Shown here piece by piece: positions 8,065 to 16,123 of a DNA stretch of 58,271 nucleotides. A model generated the notes under the pieces. That model was not told the DNA's origin. It did no database searches and saw only the letters and a program-made list of their open reading frames with translations. Positions within the stretch are counted from its first letter, which is position 1. Each line of letters opens with the position of its first letter. The position numbers and the translations under genes are program-made. This DNA comes from Chromatiales bacterium (lineage in GTDB: Bacteria; Pseudomonadota; Gammaproteobacteria; Steroidobacterales; GCA-2729495). The stretch covers positions 1 to 58,271 of the forward strand of contig JAFIFS010000098.1 in assembly GCA_020831895.1 (NCBI GenBank). The letters are read 5' to 3'.

Positions 8065-9252
8065 CTATTCACGCTCGCCAGCCCTGCGCCGGAGCTCCGC
8101 CATCCACGCCGACTCCGGCGGGACCTGGATCACGGCCAGCAGTCCGTGCGCGAAGTCCTTGATGCCCGGATCGCCGCCTGGCTCCTCCGCGGTGAACCGG
8201 AGCTTGATCCACTTGTCCCCGGACCGGAACAGCCAGCTCCACGACTCGTAGGCGATACCGTGCTCGTCCATCCAGGTGGTGCTGAAGTACAGGCCCTGCC
8301 CCTGTTCATCTCCGGCCCGCAGATCCACCGGCCGGTTTTCGCCGTGCCGCACTGACCTGATCAGCCCCAGCTCGGCCATGTGGCTGATCTCTGCGCGCAC
8401 GGCCAGCGATTCCGCCTCCATCAGCGTATTCGTGTCGGCCAGCGACGTGGAGCGTATCGGATAAACGTAGACATCCACCCAGTCCAGCAGCAGCTCGACA
8501 TGACGGTAGCGCAGCTGCACGCCCAGCAGGGGATCATGGTAGAGATACTGCTCGGTGAGGTACCAGTCACCGACATCGATCGGTGCCTCCAGGTCGTCGA
8601 CGTAGTTGCTGGACCCAAGCGCCGCATGGACGACCTGGGCGGTGAAGGATGCCTCGGCGATGACATCCTCGAGGTATCGGGCCATCAGGTCCGAGAACAA
8701 GGCCTGCCGCTGCGCCTCCTGTACGCGCTGGCTCACCGTCGCGCAGTTGGCGCGCTGCCAGGGCAGCTCGTAGCGGTCAGTGCGCAGCAAAGTGCCCCGC
8801 CAGACCAGGTCGATCTCCGCATGCAGGGTCATCTCGCAGGGCAGCGGCACGGCCGTCAGCGTCACGCCCGTCAGCAACGCATTGGCGAGGCTGCCGGTGG
8901 TTTCCTCGTAGAGCAGCAGGTGGGAGACGTAAAGCTGGTAGTCGAGGTTCCGGTTGCGGGGCTGGACGTCCTCGAAGACGCCGGTTCCTCCGATCCAGCG
9001 GGCCAGGTCAGTGGCCATGAAAGGCTGGCGCATGCAGCCTTTCAGCTGGGAGCTTGCGCTGTACTCGGCGCAGAGGGAGGCGAGCTCACCCGTATCGGGC
9101 TTCGGGTAAATCGCCACCGGTGGCAGCACCGGGCTGGCCACCACCGGCTCGAGGGCCGGTCTTTCCGGCGTGCCGGCGCAGCCCGTGATGATGGCAGTAA
9201 TGGCCGCGAGGCCTGCAGACCGGAGTCCGAAATTGCGATGGCGGCTCTTCAC
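8065..9252 (-). CDS. Lipoprotein of unknown function
   Basis: The 395-residue product has a type II signal peptide: basic MKSRHRNFGLRSAG, a hydrophobic core, then lipobox ITGC with lipidated Cys near residue 25. A Pro-rich linker (PVVASPVLPPVAIYPKP) follows, as is usual for lipoproteins tethered to a membrane. The rest has alternating strands and helices, with a middle part (AEIDLVWRGTLLRTDRYEL) resembling lipoproteins that form beta-sandwiches. No family is recognised. It is transcribed away from the Na/Pi-type transporter and convergently with the SnoaL-like gene, so it is probably monocistronic. Confidence 0.65.
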   Translation of the reverse strand: MKSRHRNFGLRSAGLAAITAIITGCAGTPERPALEPVVASPVLPPVAIYPKPDTGELASLCAEYSASSQLKGCMRQPFMATDLARWIGGTGVFEDVQPRNRNLDYQLYVSHLLLYEETTGSLANALLTGVTLTAVPLPCEMTLHAEIDLVWRGTLLRTDRYELPWQRANCATVSQRVQEAQRQALFSDLMARYLEDVIAEASFTAQVVHAALGSSNYVDDLEAPIDVGDWYLTEQYLYHDPLLGVQLRYRHVELLLDWVDVYVYPIRSTSLADTNTLMEAESLAVRAEISHMAELGLIRSVRHGENRPVDLRAGDEQGQGLYFSTTWMDEHGIAYESWSWLFRSGDKWIKLRFTAEEPGGDPGIKDFAHGLLAVIQVPPESAWMAELRRRAGERE

Positions 9253-9873
9253 CCGGTCACCTCCCCGTGCCGGCGGCTGTTGCCTGCGCGGACAGAGTAA
9301 CTCGAAAGGGGGCAGACTGCGGCATCAGCAGAGGGTTTCATCTGTACACCCCCGGGAGCTATACCGGCTAGGCCCCGATAACCGGGGCTGTATGTTGGCA
9401 ACTCAGGCAAATTTTCTTAATGGACAGCGACAGTAGTCTGATTACACATGTGAAGACCGGTGACGGTCTGGACAGGGTGTGTGAGCTGTCGTGTTGGGAC
9501 GCATCAGGGATTCTGCATACACCCAGCATCCCTTGACGCACTCCCTGCGCGCTGCCCCGCCCGGACGGCACGCTGCGCAGGGTAGATCCTGCAAGCCTCA
9601 GATCTCCGCTCCAGACCTCGCATTGCAGACACGCCTCCTGGTGCGGTCCGGTGCTGCCGGATTTCCGCGACCAGGCGGCCGAAGCTGCCAGTCACCGCGC
9701 TTCAGGCCCCCGGCACCGTCACGCGTGTGCCGCTGAAGCTGGACAACTGCGCGCTGTCGATGTGGCCGGGGCCGGGCTTGCTCCCTTCGGCAGAACTGCC
9801 ATCAAAGTGCAGGCTGCCGGGCTCCGGGGAGTGATCCGGCCTGAACAGGTCAATGAGCTCCACAGGTGGCGTC
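9253..9873. other. Divergent intergenic region with small hairpins
   Basis: About 620 bases between the divergent lipoprotein and transporter genes. Short perfect hairpins occur at 9373-9388 (GCCCCG, ATAA-type loop, CGGGGC) and around 9454-9469 (AGACC/GGTCT), probably in untranslated leaders. A minus frame at 9702-9875 (VELIDLFRPDHSPEPG) has gene-like composition but no start context or recognisable domain. I do not call a gene here. Confidence 0.4.
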
Positions 9874-11469
9874 ATGGAAATCATAAATCTGGGGGCAGGG
9901 GTGCTGCTGATCCTGTTCGGGCTGCGCTTTCTTCGCAAGGGCTTCGCGCGGGTGATGGGCGGCGACATGATCGAGTGGCTGCAAGGCTTCACCCGGACGC
10001 GTGCCCGCGCGCTGATGGGCGGTATCGCGGGCGGCGTGGTCATGCCCTCGTCCACGGCAGCGGCCCTGCTCTCGGTGCAGATGACCCGTCGGGGGCACGT
10101 TACCTGGGAAAACGTGCTGGCGGTACTGCTGGGCGCACAGCTTGGCACCACGGTACTGGTTCAGGTGCTTTCGTTCGATATCCGCTCTTTCGCGGGGCTC
10201 TTCGTCGCTGCCGGCGCTGCCCTGTTCCTTTTCGTCGAGGCGCCGAAAACCCGTGGTTTCGGCCAGGCTTGTCTGGCGTTCGGCTTCATGCTGCTGGGCA
10301 TGGGGCTGCTGGGCGATGCCGCCGAGGCCATGAGCAGCGACCCCGCGGTGAGCAATCTTTTCATGGCGCTGGGGCAGCTGCCGCTGTTGTTCCTGGTCGG
10401 TGCCGCCCTGCTGACCCTGCTGATGCAGAGCGCCACGGCCTCGATCGCACTCGCCTTGGCCCTGGTGGCGAGCGGACAGGTGAACGCCACCATGCTGCTG
10501 CTCTGGGTGCTGGGTGCCAATATCGGGCTTGCGCTGACGGTGCTGCTGGCAGGATGGGGCGACCTGCAGGGACGGCGGCTGGGCCTTGCCAACCTGCTGG
10601 TCAAACTTCCGCTGGCTGCGGTCCTTGTCATCCTGGTCGTCAGCGTCCCGCTGGCATGGTTCGAAAGCCTGCCGGGCGCCCTGCCGCAGCAGGCTGCCTG
10701 GGGCCATACGCTGTTCAACCTCGCATCCTGCATGGCTGTGCTCTTCGCCGCCCTGCTGGGGCGCCTGGTCAGCGTTCTGGTCTCACCGCCTGCCGGAAAC
10801 GGACCGGCCGGGGCAACCACGCTGGATCCGCTGCTGCTGCAGAATCCGCCTCTCGCACTCAACGCGGTGCTGCGGGAGACTCTGCAGGTGTTCGATCACC
10901 TGCACCTGATGCAGGAAAAGACCATGCTTGCGCTGACCGAGGGCAGGATGCCCGTCGGATTGAAAACGGAGACGGACAACCGGCGGCGGCACATACTGGC
11001 TGTCTGCGACGAGCTGGTGGAGTTCCTGGACGCCATTCCGGACGACTCGCTGGATGAGGACGACGAGCTCATGAAGGAGACGCTGGACGACTTCATGCGT
11101 GAGCTCCCGGTTATCGTGCGAACACTGGGCCCGGAGCTGCATGACGAGATCGAGCGCCTGCTCACCGCACACCCCGATGCTGTCGACAAGGCCCGCCCGG
11201 TGCTGATCGATGCTGCCGCCCGCATGTCCCAGCAGATGAACACGGTGGCCCGAATGCTGATGCGTGAGCGCCCTGAGCTTGGCCGCAAGATCCTTGAGCG
11301 CAAGCAGGAGAATAGCCGCTGGCTGATACAGGCCAAGCGCAGCCTCAGCGGGCTGCCCTACTCGGCCTGGGAGGTCCTCGACGATTTCCAGCAGGTGAAC
11401 CGGCGCCTGAGTGGCGTTGCCTACATCTATTGTCGTAACGAGAGCGACGTCGAATCGCTCGGAGCCTAG
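9874..11469 (+). CDS. Na/Pi-cotransporter-family protein with PhoU-like C-terminal domain
   Basis: Residues 1-310 contain about eight membrane segments arranged as the two inverted repeats of the Na+/phosphate cotransporter (NptA/YjbB) family. The C-terminal 210 residues are helical and soluble like a PhoU domain. The family QSSSATT signatures are altered: repeat one reads VVMPSSTAAALL and repeat two LMQSATASIALA. Phosphate transport or export is the family role, but the altered first motif leaves the substrate uncertain. I prefer the start at ATG 9874, which has AGGTGG at a good distance; an earlier in-frame start exists at 9853. It sits in its own unit, with a GNAT gene 36 bases downstream that could be cotranscribed. 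Confidence 0.82.
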   Translation: MEIINLGAGVLLILFGLRFLRKGFARVMGGDMIEWLQGFTRTRARALMGGIAGGVVMPSSTAAALLSVQMTRRGHVTWENVLAVLLGAQLGTTVLVQVLSFDIRSFAGLFVAAGAALFLFVEAPKTRGFGQACLAFGFMLLGMGLLGDAAEAMSSDPAVSNLFMALGQLPLLFLVGAALLTLLMQSATASIALALALVASGQVNATMLLLWVLGANIGLALTVLLAGWGDLQGRRLGLANLLVKLPLAAVLVILVVSVPLAWFESLPGALPQQAAWGHTLFNLASCMAVLFAALLGRLVSVLVSPPAGNGPAGATTLDPLLLQNPPLALNAVLRETLQVFDHLHLMQEKTMLALTEGRMPVGLKTETDNRRRHILAVCDELVEFLDAIPDDSLDEDDELMKETLDDFMRELPVIVRTLGPELHDEIERLLTAHPDAVDKARPVLIDAAARMSQQMNTVARMLMRERPELGRKILERKQENSRWLIQAKRSLSGLPYSAWEVLDDFQQVNRRLSGVAYIYCRNESDVESLGA

Positions 11470-11505
11470 GACCTGCATAAAGGTATCCGCCAGCCGGAGT
11501 CAGCC

Positions 11506-12003
11506 TTGAAACTTTCCCATCGCATTGCCAGTCCCGAAGACCTTCCGGAAATCGTCTCGATCTACAACTCGACGATAGCCTCGCGGATGGCGACCGCGGA
11601 CACCGAGCCTGTCACCGTGGCCTCCCGGCTTGCCTGGTTCGAAGCGCATGTGCCTGAGTCCCGTCCGCTGTGGGTGGCGGAGCATGCCGGTGCGGTAGTG
11701 GGCTGGCTCAGCTTCAGCTCATTCTACGGGCGCCCGGCATACAGCAGGACCGCGGAACTGGGTGTTTACGTCAACCCTGGAAGTCGCAGGCGCGGTGTCG
11801 GCCGCTACCTGATCGACCAGGCCGTCACGCATGCGCCCGTCATCGCCATCGATACTCTCCTTGCGTTCGTTTTCCGGCACAACAGTGCGAGCCTCGGCCT
11901 GTTCGGGAGTCTCGGCTTCGCGTCGTGGGGACTGTTGCCCGGTGTTGCAGTGATGGATGGCGTCGAGCGGGACCTCGTGATACTCGGCCGCCGCGTCCGG
12001 TAA
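11506..12003 (+). CDS. GNAT-family N-acetyltransferase, phosphinothricin acetyltransferase-like
   Basis: The 165-residue protein starts at TTG 11506 behind CCGGAG. It has the GNAT order: N-terminal RIASPEDLPEIVSIYNSTI with the paired helix-strand typical of phosphinothricin/methionine sulfoximine acetyltransferases, the central strand AELGVYVNPGSRRRGVGRYL carrying the acetyl-CoA pyrophosphate loop (R-R-R-G-V-G), and a C-terminal SLGLFGSLGFASWG motif. It transfers acetyl from acetyl-CoA to an amino group on an unknown small acceptor. It follows the transporter by 36 bases. Confidence 0.85.
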   Translation: MKLSHRIASPEDLPEIVSIYNSTIASRMATADTEPVTVASRLAWFEAHVPESRPLWVAEHAGAVVGWLSFSSFYGRPAYSRTAELGVYVNPGSRRRGVGRYLIDQAVTHAPVIAIDTLLAFVFRHNSASLGLFGSLGFASWGLLPGVAVMDGVERDLVILGRRVR

Positions 12004-12086
12004 TACCTGTCCCGGGCGCGCGGGCCGGGTGGGTCCGCCGGGAAAAATCCGGTAAGTTTGAGCCTTGACCCCAGGGAGCCCTGCCG

Positions 12087-12830
12087 ATGAGCCGTATCGC
12101 CGATCATCACCCCCGCCGTCACTCCAGGCTCCTCGCCGCCCCGGCCGTCAGCCTGCTGGTCGCTGCCTGCGCGGCGCAGCCGGCCAGTGATCGCGTCATC
12201 GGCAGCGTCCCGCTGCCTCTGGAGCAGTTCTGCCTGGAAGCCCAGCAGGTCGTCATCAACACCCGTCACCCGTTCCTGGTCGAGCTGCACCGGGACACCG
12301 AGGCGTTCATCCGCTCGAAGGCCGAGATCGACCCGCCGCGGGTCCACCAGTTCATCTGGTACGAAGATGAGGCACAGACACTTCCGGCCATGGTGTCCTG
12401 CAAGCTGAAGAGCGCGGACCACCTGAATCTCGTGTTCGGGGAGGGTACGGCCGGGCCGCCGGGCACCTGCCAGGACATGAACCGGTTGACGCTGGAGCGC
12501 GCGCTGGCCGCCCGCGGCGGCGCGGCTCCGCCGGTCCGCCTGGAGCCTGCCAGGACCATGCTGGACGATGACGAGCCCGGAATGAGCGGCCCGCTATGGT
12601 TGCTGCCGCATGCGCTGGCCACCCGCGACGAGGCCGGTACGCTGGTCATCGATGCCAGGGGCTTCCTGGTAGAGTTCCTCGATCCCCGTTTCCTGGAGGC
12701 ACCGCCGCCGTTTCGTGGCGTGCAGTACTGTCACTTCATCGCTCCCGGATACCTGAAGCGGCTGCTCGACGGCGAAGTGGAGCCCGGCCAGTACTTCGGC
12801 ATAGACATCACGGACCGGCCTCCGCCTTAG
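12087..12830 (+). CDS. Lipoprotein of unknown function
   Basis: The 247-residue protein has a long basic N-terminus (MSRIADHHPRRHSRL), a hydrophobic stretch and a lipobox-like LVAAC giving a candidate lipidated Cys near residue 29. The mature part has Cys residues (FCLEAQQ, MVSCKL, GTCQDM, QYCHF) that could form disulfides in the periplasm, and an acidic middle. I recognise no family. It ends about 200 bases before the TonB-dependent receptor on the same strand. A role in the tetrapyrrole locus is possible but unsupported beyond proximity. Confidence 0.6.
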   Translation: MSRIADHHPRRHSRLLAAPAVSLLVAACAAQPASDRVIGSVPLPLEQFCLEAQQVVINTRHPFLVELHRDTEAFIRSKAEIDPPRVHQFIWYEDEAQTLPAMVSCKLKSADHLNLVFGEGTAGPPGTCQDMNRLTLERALAARGGAAPPVRLEPARTMLDDDEPGMSGPLWLLPHALATRDEAGTLVIDARGFLVEFLDPRFLEAPPPFRGVQYCHFIAPGYLKRLLDGEVEPGQYFGIDITDRPPP

Positions 12831-12901
12831 CCTGAGTTGATGGCTTGCCGGCTGACATTCGTTTAGCCGCGACGCTACGCGCTGAGCGCCAGCCCCTGGG
12901 C

Positions 12902-12920
12902 CTGCGGCAGATTGCCGCAG
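12902..12920 (+). other. Hairpin upstream of the TonB-dependent receptor
   Basis: A perfect 8-bp stem CTGCGGCA/TGCCGCAG with a three-base loop lies 70 bases after the lipoprotein stop and about 110 bases before the receptor start. No U-tract follows, so it is not a classic intrinsic terminator. It may be a leader structure or processing site. I looked for a cobalamin riboswitch here and saw none. Confidence 0.4.
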
Positions 12921-13033
12921 GACCCCTGTGACAATCCGCCGCATCCCCCGCTGCACCTTTCGTTGGCACACTGCAGCCTCAACGCTGCAACACCATTGCG
13001 CTTATCTGTCTGTGGCCTGCATGGAGTTTCCCT

Positions 13034-15259
13034 GTGTCCGCGATCCGTCTCTGCCTGCCTGTCGCGCTCGCCCTGTCCTGGTTGCCAGCCAGTGCCCAGA
13101 CGCAGCCCCCGCTGGATACCATTGTTGTCATCGCCGAGCGCATCGAGGGCGATGTGCCCCGGTTCAACGAGCAGTTCGAGCGCTTCCTCAGGCGCCCCGG
13201 TGCCGAGACGGTGGTCAGCACGCTGGATTTCGAGAACCAGCGCTTTGCCAACCTCGAGGACCTGTTCGCGTTCACGCCCGGGATATTCAGCGCGACCCGT
13301 GATACCGGCTCCGTCGGCCTGTTCTCGATCCGCGGTTCCGACATCGCGACGCAGGGGCCGCGCAACGGTCGCGGCATCCGTGCCTACATCGATGGTGTGC
13401 CGCTGGGGCGTACCGAGGCCGGGCTCACCACGGCCCTGATCGACCTGCTTTCCACCCAGTACACGGAGGTCTACCGCGGCGCCAACAGCCTGCGTTTCGG
13501 CGCCATCGCAACTGGTGGTGCGCTCAACTTCGTGTCCAAGACGGGCCGCAGCTTCGAGGGCACCGGCATCCGTGCGGAGGTCGGCTCCTTCGACTACTAC
13601 CAGGCGGCGGTCGAGCAGGGCTGGGCCGGCGACCGGCTGGATGCCTATGTCGCGATCTCGGGCAACAGTACGAACGGCTATCGCGATCGCCAGAAAGGCG
13701 GCTTCGGGCGCATCAGCTCCAACCTGGGCTGGCGGATCAACGATGACATCTTCACCCGTACCTACCTCTCGGTCGGCTTCACCCGGCAGGAGCTGCCCGA
13801 CGACATACCACTGAATGAACTCGCCGAGCGGCGCCGCGAGGCGGGTCCGTTTGCCGAGGTCTATGACCAGGACGCCAACTTCGACTACCTGCGCCTGGCC
13901 AACCGTACAAGCTTTGACTTCGGGGAGATGGCGCAGCTCCAGGTCGACGCCTATATGCTGGCCACGCGCTTTGACCACCTCCCGACCCCGTTCGCGGGCA
14001 TCGTCGACAACAAGTGGCTGGAAGGTGGCCTCGGCCTGCGCTGGTCGGATACCCGGCAGCTGTTCGGCCTGCAGACCGAACTCGTCGGAGGTGTCCGCTT
14101 CAACTACACCGACGGCGACTTCAAGCGCTGGCGGCATGCTGATGCCGGCCGGAGCAAGGCCGAGCAGGTGCTTGCGCAGGATTTCGGTGCGCTCCTCATA
14201 GAGAGCTTCGGCGAGACCGCGATCCTGCTGAACGAACGGACCCGGCTGTTCATCGGCCTGCAGGCGGTCTATACGGACCGGAAGCTCACCGACAATCCGA
14301 TAGAGCCGCAGCTGCCGTTCCTGCCCCCGATCACGATCGGGTTCAACCCGGGCTTCAACAACTGGTTGCCCAACCCGGGTACGCAACCCGCTGATCTCTC
14401 TTACGACCGCTCGTTCTCGCGCATCAATCCGAAGCTCGGCCTGAATCGGGAAATCGCCGACGGCTGGTTCGCCTTCGCCAGCATCGCCCAGAGCTACGAG
14501 GTGCCCACCGGTGCGGATCTGGCGAACCAGGCCAGTGCGGCGGCGCTGCGGCCGGACCTCGACTTCGGCGAGGTCGAGGCCCAGCGCGCCTGGACTGCCG
14601 AGACCGGCATCCGGGGCGGCAGCGAGCGCTGGTTCGTCGACCTCACGCTGTACCACATGGTGCTGAAGAACGAGATCCTGAGCCGCTGTCGGGATGAGCT
14701 GAACTGTTCGGAGACGGTCGCCTTCAACGCGGATCGCACCTTGCACCAAGGTGTCGAGTTCGGCGGCTTCGTCGTGCCAGTGAAGGATCTGATCGCTGAT
14801 GGCGACAGCCTGAGGGTCGACCTGACGTGGAACCACTCCCGGTTCAAGTTCCGCAATGACCCCACGTTCGGCAGCAATCGCCTGCCAGTGATTCCGCGAG
14901 ATACGATCCGCGTCGGCCTGCGCTTCGATCACCCCAGTGGCATCTTCGTGGCACCAGACTACAGCTGGGCCAGCGAGCGCAATGTTACCTATGATGGTTC
15001 CGGCGGTGATGCGTTCATCGTTCCGTCCTACTCCCTGTGGGGCATGCGTGCCGGCTGGCAGTCGCGCGACGAGCGCTGGTCACTCTGGTTCCAGGGCACC
15101 AACCTGTCTGACAAGGCCTTCGTGTCGACCTTCGTCGGGCAGCCGACCCAGCCGGTCGTGCAGGCAGGACCTCCGGGAGTGTTCGTGCCGGTGGAGAGCC
15201 CCGGCGTCCAGCCCGGACAGGGCCGCGCCTTCTATTTCGGCACGACGATCAGGCTCTAG
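13034..15259 (+). CDS. TonB-dependent outer-membrane receptor (tetrapyrrole locus)
   Basis: The 741-residue protein starts at GTG 13034 with GGAG eight bases upstream. It has a signal peptide (MSAIRLCLPVALALSWLPASAQ), a short TonB-box-like DTIVVIAER, a plug domain (FANLEDLFAFTPGIFS, FSIRGSD, RAYIDGVPLGR, TEVYRGANSLRFGA, GGALNFVSKTG) and a 22-strand barrel ending FYFGTTIRL. It should take up a large or scarce ligand across the outer membrane using energy from TonB. The next three genes on the strand are an ExbB-like channel, an ExbD-like DUF2149 protein and a CobN-type chelatase, so heme, a corrinoid or another metallated tetrapyrrole is the likely cargo. Ligand identity is inference. Confidence 0.9.
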   Translation: MSAIRLCLPVALALSWLPASAQTQPPLDTIVVIAERIEGDVPRFNEQFERFLRRPGAETVVSTLDFENQRFANLEDLFAFTPGIFSATRDTGSVGLFSIRGSDIATQGPRNGRGIRAYIDGVPLGRTEAGLTTALIDLLSTQYTEVYRGANSLRFGAIATGGALNFVSKTGRSFEGTGIRAEVGSFDYYQAAVEQGWAGDRLDAYVAISGNSTNGYRDRQKGGFGRISSNLGWRINDDIFTRTYLSVGFTRQELPDDIPLNELAERRREAGPFAEVYDQDANFDYLRLANRTSFDFGEMAQLQVDAYMLATRFDHLPTPFAGIVDNKWLEGGLGLRWSDTRQLFGLQTELVGGVRFNYTDGDFKRWRHADAGRSKAEQVLAQDFGALLIESFGETAILLNERTRLFIGLQAVYTDRKLTDNPIEPQLPFLPPITIGFNPGFNNWLPNPGTQPADLSYDRSFSRINPKLGLNREIADGWFAFASIAQSYEVPTGADLANQASAAALRPDLDFGEVEAQRAWTAETGIRGGSERWFVDLTLYHMVLKNEILSRCRDELNCSETVAFNADRTLHQGVEFGGFVVPVKDLIADGDSLRVDLTWNHSRFKFRNDPTFGSNRLPVIPRDTIRVGLRFDHPSGIFVAPDYSWASERNVTYDGSGGDAFIVPSYSLWGMRAGWQSRDERWSLWFQGTNLSDKAFVSTFVGQPTQPVVQAGPPGVFVPVESPGVQPGQGRAFYFGTTIRL

Positions 15260-15285
15260 GGCCGCTACCGGGGGTCAGCAGTCAA

Positions 15286-15807
15286 GTGAACGAGATGTTC
15301 ATCGCCATAGCCGCGATCCTGTACGTGCCGACGGTCTGGCTGATCCGGCTGCTGTTCATCTACTCGTTCATCGAACTGGGCCGCATGCTGGTTCGCTGGT
15401 TTCTCAGGCGGCGTTACGCTGGGGCGCTGAAGCTCGTGTCAGGTGGCAACTCGGCGCCCGGCTTCCCGATCATCGCCGCGTTCCGCCAGGATCCTTCGAT
15501 GACCCTGGAGTCTGCCGACCTGCTCGCCATGCGCCGGATGGAGCTGGTCCGGATCGCGGTGCGCGTGGGGCCGATGCTCGGCCTGATCGCGACGCTGATC
15601 CCGATGGGTCCCGCGCTGCTGGCGATGACCGAGAGCGATCTCGACCGCATGGCTTCGCTGCTGCGTGATGCCTTCGCGGCAGTCGTCCTGGCGCTGGCTG
15701 CGTCCTCGATCATGTTCTGGGTGGCCTCGGTGACCCGCCGCTGGGCTGCGGAGGAGGTTGTCGCGATCGGGCGCTACCTGGAGGAAGCTGAGGCCAATGG
15801 CGCTTGA
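15286..15807 (+). CDS. MotA/TolQ/ExbB-type proton channel subunit
   Basis: The 173-residue membrane protein has an N-terminal segment (FIAIAAILYVPTVWLIRLLF), a short cytoplasmic region (RRMELVRIAVRVGP), and two C-terminal segments: MLGLIATLIPMGPALLAM, which carries the family G-L-I-A-T-L-x-P-M-G motif, and AFAAVVLALAASSIMFWVAS. That is the ExbB/TolQ/MotA layout, although it is shorter than E. coli ExbB. The start is GTG 15286 or ATG 15295. It overlaps the DUF2149 gene by 11 bases, so the two are translated together and probably form one inner-membrane proton-driven complex. Confidence 0.85.
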   Translation: MNEMFIAIAAILYVPTVWLIRLLFIYSFIELGRMLVRWFLRRRYAGALKLVSGGNSAPGFPIIAAFRQDPSMTLESADLLAMRRMELVRIAVRVGPMLGLIATLIPMGPALLAMTESDLDRMASLLRDAFAAVVLALAASSIMFWVASVTRRWAAEEVVAIGRYLEEAEANGA

Positions 15808-16123
15808 GGTGCTGAAGGAAGACGAGGAGCTGGACCCGATCCTGTCGGTGGTCAACCTCGTGGACGTCTTTCTCGTCGTCATCGTCGCTCTGATGATGAT
15901 GCTGGCCATCAACCCGCTGAACCCGCTCGTGGCCGACAACGTCATGGTCATCACGAACCCTGGCGAGGACAACATGGAGATCCTGATCAAGGACGGCCAG
16001 AGGCTGGAGCGCTTCCAGGCCTCTGACGAGATTGGCGAGGGTGAGGGCATCAGGGCAGGAATCACCTACCGGATGCGCGATGGCAGCTTCGTTTACGTGC
16101 CGGAACCGGGAGTTGAGCCATGA
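15797..16123 (+). CDS. DUF2149 protein, ExbD-like motor subunit candidate
   Basis: The 108-residue protein starts at ATG 15797 inside the end of the ExbB-like gene. A short acidic cytoplasmic N-terminus is followed by one membrane segment, ILSVVNLVDVFLVVIVALMM. Its placement of Asp23 after N-L-V matches the proton-carrying Asp in the ExbD/TolR transmembrane helix. A small periplasmic domain with an acidic middle (FQASDEIGEGEG) follows. DUF2149 proteins are known beside ExbB-like and CobN-like genes in Bacteroidetes heme-uptake (Hmu) loci. Its stop overlaps the chelatase start as ATGA, implying tight stoichiometry. The ExbD-like role is inferred from topology and the Asp. Confidence 0.82.
   Translation: MALEVLKEDEELDPILSVVNLVDVFLVVIVALMMMLAINPLNPLVADNVMVITNPGEDNMEILIKDGQRLERFQASDEIGEGEGIRAGITYRMRDGSFVYVPEPGVEP

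Noticed and set aside
9651-11057. Plus-strand 468-codon frame in another phase
   Set aside because: Gly/Arg/Ala-rich shadow of the Na/Pi-type transporter without membrane segments.
12831-13033. Possible cobalamin riboswitch before the TonB receptor
   Set aside because: I looked because of the CobN-like gene, but the conserved B12-box sequence is absent; only a simple hairpin at 12902-12920 is present.
12875-14932. Minus-strand 685-codon frame
   Set aside because: It is the antisense shadow of the TonB receptor gene, caused by high G+C third positions; its composition (Val/Arg/Asp-rich) is typical of shadows.
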